From positions 2,036,698 through 2,100,697 of the forward strand of contig JAAVVV010000001.1 in the NCBI GenBank assembly GCA_023910605.1: a DNA stretch of 64,000 bases, in the 5' to 3' direction. The DNA is from Bosea sp. (in: a-proteobacteria). GTDB lineage: Bacteria > Pseudomonadota > Alphaproteobacteria > Rhizobiales > Beijerinckiaceae. Within the stretch, counting starts at the first letter, position 1; each line of letters begins with the position of its first letter. The translations under genes and the position numbers were made by a program. Positions 17,960 through 25,581 of the stretch are shown here, one piece after another. The notes below the pieces were generated by a model that saw only the letters and a program-made list of their open reading frames with translations, ran no database searches and had not been told where the DNA came from.

Positions 17960-18260
17960 CGGCAGCAAAGACAACTTATAGTTGTATCATGATAAGGGGG
18001 TTGGCGGTCTTAACAGCAATTCTTTGGAATGATATCATAATACAAGTCGCCTCATTTTGAAACTGAACTTGATATCAAAGATATTCATATAAACTACGAT
18101 AGCAATGAGTTTGGATATAGTTTAAATCAATTGGTATGGTATGCATATCTAAATGCGTGTGTTGGATTGAATTGTCTATTTTTTTATATTTGTCGAATAC
18201 GAATTTGGTCCGATGGGCTTGGATTTGATTTCATTTCAGGTGAATCATCGGGCTGAAAAC
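17960..18260. other. AT-rich island between tRNA-Val and the PAS-GGDEF-EAL gene
   Basis: Within the 452-base gap after tRNA-Val, about 300 bases are strongly AT-rich (T6-T7 runs, TATATT, GATATC) in an otherwise high-GC window. No frame of useful length or with a ribosome site is present. It holds a short inverted repeat ACAACT-TAT-AGTTGT at 17971-17985 and two GATATC palindromes. Either it is a long, curved promoter and leader for the downstream gene or a remnant of tRNA-linked foreign DNA; no second copy of the tRNA 3' end is visible nearby. Confidence 0.6.
18029..18078. promoter_or_regulatory. Paired GATATC palindromes, 40 bp apart
   Basis: ATGATATCAT (18029-18038) and TTGATATCAA (18069-18078) are both perfect 10-bp palindromes of form WTGATATCAW. 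Their centres are exactly 40 bases apart, close to four DNA turns, so two dimers would bind the same helix face. They lie about 200-250 bases before the signalling gene. No regulator is known to me for this exact site. Confidence 0.4.
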
Positions 18261-18281
18261 ATGGTTTGAAGGGCCGTCACC

Positions 18282-21200
18282 GTGCACTGTCTGCTGGTCA
18301 AACAGATCGCTGATGCAACTCTGCCGAGTGGTGCGGTGGATGCGGACCGGCTGATCCGTAGCATCCAGCAGGTCTATGAGGACATCGATCGCGACCGCAA
18401 GCTGACTGATCGCTCGATCACGCTGATGGTCGAGGAGAACGAACTCCTGAATGCGGAACTCAGGGCCAATGTCGCCGCCGTCAAGCTGCAGAATGAGCGC
18501 TTCATCGGCGCCATCGAAAGACTGTCGCACGGGCTGTGCATCTACGATGTCGAGTGGCGTCTGGTCATCGCCAACAATCGTTATGGCAATCTCTATCAGT
18601 TTCCACCCGGCTTTCTGAAGCCGGGCGTGCCTCTGGCTGATGTCGTGGCGAACGCGACCGAGCGCGGCATCTATCCTGACGAGGCCGTGGTCGATGACAC
18701 CGCCGGCACGATCGCTGAAGTCCAGCAGGCCGGGGCCTGCGAGCGGACGCGCCATCTGGCTGATGGCCGCATCATCCACATCACCTTCAACCGCCTGACC
18801 GATGGCGGCTGGATCGCCCTGCACAAGGATGTGACCAGCGAGTATCTTGCCGAGGAGAGGCTGGCGGAAAGCGAGCAGCGCTTCCGCGACTTCGCGGCCA
18901 CGGCATCGGACTGGTGCTGGGAGATGGACGAGAGCCATCGCTACACCTTCTTCACCCCTGCGTTCCAGATCTTGACGGGCATCGATCCTGCGACGCTGAT
19001 CGGCCAGACCCGCACCGCCTTCGCGGACATGCCGGAGGATGGTCCCGTCCTCGGCGAGTTCGACCGCCTCGTTGAGGCGCGCCAGCCCATCAGCAACGTC
19101 ACCTTCCGCTATCTCAAGCCCGATGGATCGGTGGCGTGGGTGCGGTCGAGCGGTCTGCCACGCTTCGACAAGGCCGGGCGCTTCCTGGGTTATCGCGGCA
19201 CCGGCACCGACGTCACGCTGGAGCAGGAGCAGCGCCGCGCGCTGGCGCAAAGCGAGGCGCGGCTGCGGGACTTCATCGAGACCGCCTCGGACTGGACCTG
19301 GGAAACGGACCCCGAAGGGCATGTCGTGTCGCTTTCGCGCTCCTATGACACCAACGGCGCCTTCAGCCGGAGCGCCATGATCGGCCTGCGGCGTGAGGAT
19401 CATCCGATCATCATCGAGCACATGGAGCGCATGGCGGTCGGCTATACCGCGCGGATGGCGCAGCGTCTTCCTATCCGCGATCTTGTGTATGGCGTGCATA
19501 ACACCAACGGCACGATCAGCTACATTCGTGTTTCCGGAAATCCGTTCTATGCCAACAATGGCGAGTTCGCGGGGTATCGTGGCACATCGACCAATGTGAC
19601 GCCCCAGTTCGAGGCAAATCTTGCGCTCGAGCTGAGCAATGACCGCTTCCGCGATTTCGCCGACGCCGCCGCGGACATGTGCTGGGAGACCGATGCCAAC
19701 CACTGCTACATCGATCCCGACATCTTCATGGGTCGCCCCGCAACCTTCGGCACCAAGGATTTCGTCGGCAAGCGCCGCATAGACCTGCCCTTCGTCGAGG
19801 AGGACCGGCCCTTGCTGGAGGAGCACATGCGGGTGCTCGAGGCGCGTCAGCCCTTCAAGGACATGCTCTACCGTGTCCCAAACGAGGATGGTTCGATCGC
19901 CTGGATCAAGGCCAGCGGCACGCCGGTCTACAATGCTGCGGGCGTCTTCACCGGCTATCGCGGCTCGGCGCGGGACGTCACGATCGAGGAAATGGGCAAG
20001 GTCGAGCTGCGCCGCGCCATGGAGCAGTTCCGGGACTTCGCCGAGGCGGCTTCCGACTGGTTCTGGGAAACGGACGAGGAGCACCGCTTCCGCAGCTTCA
20101 GCGATGCCTATGCTCTCGTGGCCAAGCTCAGCCAGCTCAACCATGTCGGCAAGCGGCGCATCGATTTCGATCTGCATCCCGATTGCCGTGAGGCGATCGA
20201 GCGCAACCACGAAGGGTTGGCGCAGCGAAAGCCGTTCAAGGATCTGACCTACCGGGTGCGTGGATTTGAAGGCAGCTGGGTCTGGATCAAGGCGAGCGGC
20301 AAGCCCGTCTTCGACGAGACAGGCCGCTTCCTTGGCTATCGCGGCAGCGCCTCCAACATCACCGAGGAGATGGAGAAGCTCGAGCTTCTGTCGCGCCAGC
20401 GGCAGGCGCTGGAGCGCGCGGAGGATGTGGCCAGGCTCGGCAACTGGCGCTGGATCGCCGCCAGCCGCACCTTCGAGTGGTCAAGTTCGGTCTATGACAT
20501 CTTCGGCATCTGCGGCGAGGAGCGCAGGCCCGAGCTTTCGCTTCTGGTGCAGAAGGTCCACCCCGAAGACCGGGGCGTGTTCATTGGCGTGCTCAAGCGA
20601 CTTGAACGCGGAGAGAACGTCGGAGGGCTGGAGTTGCGTGTCCTGGCCGCCGCGGGAGACCTTCGGTACATCCACCTGCGGGCCGATGTGGAGTGGGACA
20701 GCAGCGGCGGGCTCATCGGCACCTTCGGCATCGTGCAGGACATCACCGAGCGCAAGCTGGCCGAACTCGAGCTGAAGCAGCGCTCCGAGCGCCTGCTGGA
20801 GGCGCAAAGGCTTGGCCGCATCGGCGAATGGTCCTTCACCAACGGGTCAGCCGAGCTTTGGCTCTCGCCCGAGATCTATGAGCTTCTGGGCTACGCCCCT
20901 GGCGCGTTCCAGCCGACCCCGGCTGCGATCATGAAGCTCTTCGCCGCCGGCACCGGCCGGCTCGTGCTCGATGCCCAGTCCGAAGTGCTGCGCTCGCGCC
21001 AGGTGCGCAGCGTCGATGTGAAGGCCATGCGCGGCGATGGCAGCCTTGGCGATTTCGTGGTGACAACAAAGGCGCTGCTTGACGATGTCGGGCGCGTCTG
21101 CGGTTTCGCCGGCACCATTCAGGACATTTCCGAGCGCAAGCTGGCCGAACGGCAGCTCGAGAAGCTGGCCTACTATGATCCGCTGACGGGCCTCGCCAAC

Positions 21201-22523
21201 CGTGCGCTGTTCCGGCGTGAGGTGGATGACGTGCTCGCCCGTAGCGCGCGCAGCCGCACCAAGGCCGCGCTGTTGCTGCTGGACCTCGACCGCTTCAAGG
21301 AGGTGAACGACAGCCTTGGCCACGCCGCAGGCGACGAACTGCTTGCGCAGGTTTCGCGCAAGATCGCGCATATCCTAGGCGATGGACGCTTCCTCGCGCG
21401 GCTTGGCGGCGACGAATTCGCGATCATCGTGCCGGAGGGAGACGACAGCGAGGCCGTAAGCGAGCTGGCTTCCCGAATCGTGGCCACACTCGCCCAGCCG
21501 ATCATGCTGGAGCGCGGCGAGGTGGTGATCGGCACCTCCATCGGCATCGTGCTGGCCCCGCGCGATGGCTCCGATTTCGAGGAGTTGCTGCGTCATGCCG
21601 ACCTTGCGCTCTACCGTGCGAAGGAGGAAGGGCGAGGGCGCTTCGCCTTCTTCCAGTCCGACATGAACGATCTGGTGCAGCAGAAGACCGCGCTGGCCCG
21701 CGACCTGCGCCACGCGGCGGCGAGCGGCTCGGGGCTTGAGGTCCGCTACCAGGCGCAGGTGGATCTGGGCACCAGCCGTGTCGTTGGCTTCGAAACCCTG
21801 ATGCGCTGGAGCCACCCTGATCGTGGCTATGTTCCTCCATCCGAGTTCATTCCCATCGCCGAAAGCTCGAGCCTGATCTGCGACATCGGCCTGTGGATCA
21901 TGCGCGAGAGCACGCGGCAGGCGAAGCGCTGGCTGGACGAGGGAGAGGACGCTCGCGAAATTGCGGTGAACGTGTCGGCCGCCCAGATCTGGCAGACCGA
22001 CTTCGAGAGAGACGTTGCGAGCGTCCTGAAGGAGACCGGCCTTCCCGCGCACCTTCTCTGCCTCGAATTGACAGAGAGTCTCTTCGCCGATCATTCGGAG
22101 GGGCGCGTGCGCCGCGCGCTTGCAGGGCTCAAGGCGCTTGGCGTCACCCTCGCGCTCGATGATTTCGGCACCGGTTATTCCTCGCTGGGCTATCTGACCC
22201 AGCTCCCCTTCGACAAGCTCAAGATCGACCGCGTCTTCGTCGATGGCATCGTTGGCTCCAGCCGCAAGCGCAAGCTGCTCGAAGGCATCGTGGCCCTCGG
22301 GCGCGGCCTCGGCATGACAGTCATCGCGGAGGGGGCCGAATTGCCGGAGGAGGTCGAAATCCTGCGCGGCTTTGGCTGCGAGCGCGTTCAGGGCTATGTC
22401 TTCGCGCGGCCCGTCGTGGCGGCAGAGGCGCTGGCCTTCGCGCGTGATCGCGACGCCAGCTATCGCGATGATCCGGCGCTGATGGCGGGAAGCTTGCGCA
22501 ACCTTGCCCGCAAGGCCGGCTGA
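18282..22523 (+). CDS. Multi-PAS GGDEF-EAL signalling protein (cyclic di-GMP turnover)
   Basis: A 1413-residue protein without membrane segments. After a coiled N terminus (about 1-60) comes a PAS-like domain (about 65-190). Four closely similar PAS modules then begin near residues 200, 327, 455 and 582, each with an RFRDF.E.ASDW.WETD-type start and a GYRG(T/S) end; two further PAS modules start near 711 and 837. The GGDEF domain (about 961-1125) has an intact GGDEF at 1042-1046, but no RxxD inhibitory site at the expected place. The EAL domain (about 1135-1390) reads ETL for EAL (Glu1171), with NVSAAQ, LELTES, DDFGTGYSSL, LKIDRVF and AEGAE kept, so both synthesis and hydrolysis of c-di-GMP are possible. 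The GTG start has GAAGGG eight bases upstream. It is monocistronic. Confidence 0.93.
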   Translation: MHCLLVKQIADATLPSGAVDADRLIRSIQQVYEDIDRDRKLTDRSITLMVEENELLNAELRANVAAVKLQNERFIGAIERLSHGLCIYDVEWRLVIANNRYGNLYQFPPGFLKPGVPLADVVANATERGIYPDEAVVDDTAGTIAEVQQAGACERTRHLADGRIIHITFNRLTDGGWIALHKDVTSEYLAEERLAESEQRFRDFAATASDWCWEMDESHRYTFFTPAFQILTGIDPATLIGQTRTAFADMPEDGPVLGEFDRLVEARQPISNVTFRYLKPDGSVAWVRSSGLPRFDKAGRFLGYRGTGTDVTLEQEQRRALAQSEARLRDFIETASDWTWETDPEGHVVSLSRSYDTNGAFSRSAMIGLRREDHPIIIEHMERMAVGYTARMAQRLPIRDLVYGVHNTNGTISYIRVSGNPFYANNGEFAGYRGTSTNVTPQFEANLALELSNDRFRDFADAAADMCWETDANHCYIDPDIFMGRPATFGTKDFVGKRRIDLPFVEEDRPLLEEHMRVLEARQPFKDMLYRVPNEDGSIAWIKASGTPVYNAAGVFTGYRGSARDVTIEEMGKVELRRAMEQFRDFAEAASDWFWETDEEHRFRSFSDAYALVAKLSQLNHVGKRRIDFDLHPDCREAIERNHEGLAQRKPFKDLTYRVRGFEGSWVWIKASGKPVFDETGRFLGYRGSASNITEEMEKLELLSRQRQALERAEDVARLGNWRWIAASRTFEWSSSVYDIFGICGEERRPELSLLVQKVHPEDRGVFIGVLKRLERGENVGGLELRVLAAAGDLRYIHLRADVEWDSSGGLIGTFGIVQDITERKLAELELKQRSERLLEAQRLGRIGEWSFTNGSAELWLSPEIYELLGYAPGAFQPTPAAIMKLFAAGTGRLVLDAQSEVLRSRQVRSVDVKAMRGDGSLGDFVVTTKALLDDVGRVCGFAGTIQDISERKLAERQLEKLAYYDPLTGLANRALFRREVDDVLARSARSRTKAALLLLDLDRFKEVNDSLGHAAGDELLAQVSRKIAHILGDGRFLARLGGDEFAIIVPEGDDSEAVSELASRIVATLAQPIMLERGEVVIGTSIGIVLAPRDGSDFEELLRHADLALYRAKEEGRGRFAFFQSDMNDLVQQKTALARDLRHAAASGSGLEVRYQAQVDLGTSRVVGFETLMRWSHPDRGYVPPSEFIPIAESSSLICDIGLWIMRESTRQAKRWLDEGEDAREIAVNVSAAQIWQTDFERDVASVLKETGLPAHLLCLELTESLFADHSEGRVRRALAGLKALGVTLALDDFGTGYSSLGYLTQLPFDKLKIDRVFVDGIVGSSRKRKLLEGIVALGRGLGMTVIAEGAELPEEVEILRGFGCERVQGYVFARPVVAAEALAFARDRDASYRDDPALMAGSLRNLARKAG

Positions 22524-22685
22524 AGCGACCGAAGCCCAGGCCGCTGGGGGAGGCATTCCAGGCCCGACCGCGACATTGCCCGCTCCGGCGCGCTGGAGGG
22601 CGAGGGTTCCGGACCTGCGTTCGAGCGAGGCGGAATCGCGCGCTGACCAGACGGTCCAGGCGAGCGCCCTTCGCCATCGCTGCGC

Positions 22686-24125
22686 TCACGCCTTTTCGGC
22701 GTGCTCCTGCGTCACGTAGGCGATGCGGACCATGTTTGTTGCGCCTGGGGTTCCGAACGGCACGCCGGCGACGACAGTGATGCGGTCTCCGACCTTGGCG
22801 TAGCCTTCGCGCACGGCGAACTTGCAGGCGCGCGAGGCCATGTCGTCTGCGTCGGAGGCGTCCTTGGTCAGGACGGGGTGGACCCCCCAGACCAGCGTGA
22901 GCTTGCGGGCCGTGCTGCGGTCCGGCGTCAGCGCAATGATGGTGGAGTTGGGCCGCTCGCGCGCGATGCGCAGCGCGGTCGAGCCCGAGAAAGTCCAGGC
23001 GCAGATGGCGGTGAGCCCGAGCGTGTCGGTGATCTGGTGGGCCGAGGCCGCGATGGCGTCGGCGCCGGTCGTCTCCGGCGTGGCGCGCTGGTTGTCGATC
23101 AGGGCGCGATAGACCGGATCGCTCTCCACCTCCACCGCGATGCGGTTCATCATCGACACCGACTCGACGGGGAAGGCGCCCGATGCGCTCTCCGCAGAGA
23201 GCATCACGGCATCCGCGCCCTCGAACACGGCGGTCGCCACATCGGACACCTCGGCGCGGGTCGGAACCGGCGCTGTGATCATGCTCTCCAGCATCTGGGT
23301 CGCCACCACCACGGGCTTGCCGGTGCGGCGCGCGGCGCGTGTGATGCGCTTTTGGGTGCCGGGCACCTTCTCAAGTGGCATCTCGACGCCGAGGTCGCCG
23401 CGCGCCACCATCAGCGCGTCGGCCGCCTCCATGATCGCGTCGAGGCGCAGCACCGCCTGCGGCTTCTCGATCTTGGCGAGGATGGCGGCGCGCCGCCCCA
23501 CGATCTTGCGCAATTCGGCGATGTCCTCGGGGCGCTGCACGAAGCTCAGCGCGATCCAGTCCACGCCGACCTCCGCCGCCACCGCAGCGTCGCCCCGGTC
23601 CTTCTCGGTCATGGCCGAGACGGGGATCACGGTGTCGGGAAGCGATACCCCCTTGCGCGACTTCAGCACCCCGCCGATCACCACGCGCGTGACGGCGCTG
23701 GTGCGGTTGGCGCTCTCGACCACCAGCTTGAGCTTGCCATCGTCGAGGATGAGCGTGTGGCCCGGCTCCAGCGCCTGCAGGATCTCCGGATGCGGCAGGT
23801 GCACGCGGTTTGCGTCGCCCGGCTTCCTGTCGCTGTCGAGCATGAAGCGCGCTCCGACATCGAGCATCACGCCGCTCTCCTCCGTGAAGGCGCCGACGCG
23901 CAGCTTGGGGCCTTGCAGGTCCACGAGGATGCCGACAGGGCGGCGGAATGTGGTCTCGAGGCTCCGCAGCATCGCCACCTTGTCGGCAAGCTGCTCGCGG
24001 GGCAGGTGGCTCATGTTGAGCCGGAACACATCCGCTCCGGCCTCGAACAGCTTGCCAGCCATCTCCGCGGTCGACGAGGCAGGCCCCAGCGTGGCGAGTA
24101 TCTTGACCCGGCGGTGACGGCGCAT
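22686..24125 (-). CDS. pyk: Pyruvate kinase
   Basis: A 479-residue enzyme converting phosphoenolpyruvate and ADP to pyruvate and ATP. The N terminus RRVKILATLGPASS, the substrate-binding RLNMSH, VDLQGPKLRVG, the catalytic AKIEKPQAV (Lys), the metal-binding MVARGDLGVEMP and the VVVATQMLESM block are all present, followed by the alpha/beta C-terminal domain with FSGSTALRIARERP, which is the usual effector-site region. ATG 24125 (MRRHRRVKIL) fits homologues; an upstream TTG at 24131 is possible, and no good ribosome site precedes either. An insertion sequence sits only 100 bases upstream, so the native promoter may be displaced or replaced. The gene converges on the PAS-GGDEF-EAL gene. Confidence 0.96.
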   Translation of the reverse strand: MRRHRRVKILATLGPASSTAEMAGKLFEAGADVFRLNMSHLPREQLADKVAMLRSLETTFRRPVGILVDLQGPKLRVGAFTEESGVMLDVGARFMLDSDRKPGDANRVHLPHPEILQALEPGHTLILDDGKLKLVVESANRTSAVTRVVIGGVLKSRKGVSLPDTVIPVSAMTEKDRGDAAVAAEVGVDWIALSFVQRPEDIAELRKIVGRRAAILAKIEKPQAVLRLDAIMEAADALMVARGDLGVEMPLEKVPGTQKRITRAARRTGKPVVVATQMLESMITAPVPTRAEVSDVATAVFEGADAVMLSAESASGAFPVESVSMMNRIAVEVESDPVYRALIDNQRATPETTGADAIAASAHQITDTLGLTAICAWTFSGSTALRIARERPNSTIIALTPDRSTARKLTLVWGVHPVLTKDASDADDMASRACKFAVREGYAKVGDRITVVAGVPFGTPGATNMVRIAYVTQEHAEKA

Positions 24126-24215
24126 GCGCAAAAATCCGGAAGGAGGAGAAACGAATCGACAGATGCGGCAAATGTAACGGCAAGATTTGTATCAGCCGTC
24201 TGCGCAATCATGAAA

Positions 24216-24225
24216 GCCGCTTCTC
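24216..24225 (+). repeat. Left copy of the IS target-site duplication
   Basis: GCCGCTTCTC lies immediately outside the left inverted repeat and is repeated exactly at 25479-25488 outside the right one. A perfect 10-bp duplication marks an insertion event. Confidence 0.93.
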
Positions 24226-25478
24226 CAGGGCAACGAGTCCAGGTTAACGCGGTGAGGCATGGATGATCTGGGCGAGGGTGTTTGTGTTCCATCCAGCGGC
24301 TTTTCGGGCTGTTTTGATGGAGCGGTTTCCCTTTCCTGCGCGGACGAGGTTGAAGGCGAGCCTTCGCACGAGGGCCATGTTCTGCGCTCCATGACCGCGC
24401 CTGAGGCGTGATTGATCCTCCTTGAAGACGACATCGAGCACCCAGTGGAGGCTTTCGATGCCCCAATGGCTGCGAATGGCGGTTGCAGCGCGTTCGGGTG
24501 TGAGAAGGGCGGAGGAGATGAAGAACCGCGTCTCCCGGGAGGTCTTGCCCTGCCGTTCGACTTGTGTGGTGGCTCGCACGATGCTTCTGAGACGGTGGAA
24601 GCGATGCTCGCCGGGATGGCGTCGCCCGCCTTCCAGCCAGCCGATCTCATGGCTGACCGTGGTGGTACGGGTCTCGATGCGTCCATGATCCTTGTCGACG
24701 CTGATGCTGGTGGCGAGCCCTGTCGTGGCCGGATCGTCGAAATAGGCCGCGACCTCGTCGTGCAGGGTCGGCTGGTTGCGCTTGAGGGCCAGAAGATAGT
24801 CGCCTTCCTTGTCCGTGATCGCCTTGGCCATGGACGGGTTGGTGGCGATGGCGTCGATGGTGACGAGCGCGCCCTTGAGCGTCAGCCGCTCCAGGATTGC
24901 CAGCATGGCGGCGCATTCGTTGTCCTTGGCGTCCACGGCCTCCTGCGCCAGCACGAGGCGCTGGGTCGAGGCCCAGGCGCTGACCAGATGGATGGGGGGC
25001 AGACTGCGGCCAGCCTCGCCGCTGCGGCGCGCTGTCTTGCCGTCCAGCGCGATCAGGTCCGCCGCGTCCGGTCGCAGCTGCGTCGCCCAGGCCGTGAAGC
25101 AGGCCGCAAACAGCGCCGGATCGATCCGGTTCAGCACCACCCGCAGCCAATCCTCCTTGGGAGTGCCGAAGAAATACTCGGCATGCTCGCGCAGGAAAGG
25201 CAGATGCGCATCGCCCCAATCGGCGATCTCGTCATAGTCGTCGCAACCCGCGACAGACGCGCAGGTCACCAGAAAAAGCACTTCCGCAAGCGGATACTTG
25301 ACCTTGCAGCTCTCGCGCGGGTCCCCGACGCGTCCGAAGTGATCCAGCAGAAGGCGCAACCGGTCCTTGACGAAAATCTGATCCATCGTTCGGGCTCCTG
25401 ATCCGAGCCCGTTGAATCAGAAGCCATACTCCAAAGCTATCCCGTGCGCTCCGCCGTTAACCTGACAAAGTTGCCGTG
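24226..25478 (-). mobile_element. Complete ISAs1-family insertion sequence (1253 bp)
   Basis: The element is bounded by imperfect inverted repeats at 24226-24249 and 25455-25478. Both read CA(G/C)GGCAAC at the outer end and CAGGTTAACG at the inner end, with five unlike bases between, so 18 of 24 positions match. Outside lie identical 10-bp copies GCCGCTTCTC (24216-24225 and 25479-25488). It carries one intact transposase gene, whose TAA stop falls inside the left repeat. The perfect target duplication and undamaged gene suggest a fairly recent, possibly active, insertion between the pyk promoter region and the helicase gene. Confidence 0.95.
24244..25386 (-). CDS. ISAs1-family transposase
   Basis: A 380-residue DDE transposase. 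The N-terminal DDE_Tnp_1-associated domain reads LRLLLDHFGRVGDPR and CDDYDEIADWG. The catalytic acidic residues are most likely Asp115 (ALDGKTAR), Asp178 (TIDAIATN) and Glu311 (HWGIESLHWVLDVVF), the last in the family signature with KEDQSR following. AGGAG lies eight bases before ATG 25386. The frame is uninterrupted. The protein cuts and pastes or copies its own element; ISAs1 relatives include the H-repeat genes of Escherichia coli. Confidence 0.95.
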   Translation of the reverse strand: MDQIFVKDRLRLLLDHFGRVGDPRESCKVKYPLAEVLFLVTCASVAGCDDYDEIADWGDAHLPFLREHAEYFFGTPKEDWLRVVLNRIDPALFAACFTAWATQLRPDAADLIALDGKTARRSGEAGRSLPPIHLVSAWASTQRLVLAQEAVDAKDNECAAMLAILERLTLKGALVTIDAIATNPSMAKAITDKEGDYLLALKRNQPTLHDEVAAYFDDPATTGLATSISVDKDHGRIETRTTTVSHEIGWLEGGRRHPGEHRFHRLRSIVRATTQVERQGKTSRETRFFISSALLTPERAATAIRSHWGIESLHWVLDVVFKEDQSRLRRGHGAQNMALVRRLAFNLVRAGKGNRSIKTARKAAGWNTNTLAQIIHASPR

Positions 25479-25488
25479 GCCGCTTCTC
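25479..25488 (+). repeat. Right copy of the IS target-site duplication
   Basis: GCCGCTTCTC, identical to 24216-24225, directly abuts the right inverted repeat of the insertion sequence. Confidence 0.93.
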
Positions 25489-25581
25489 GGCTCGGGCCTG
25501 TCCACGCGAAAAGACTGGGCGATAGGCTGAATCGGAACCTGCAATTCTCACCGCAAGTCGCTCAACTGGCGACGCAATCCG

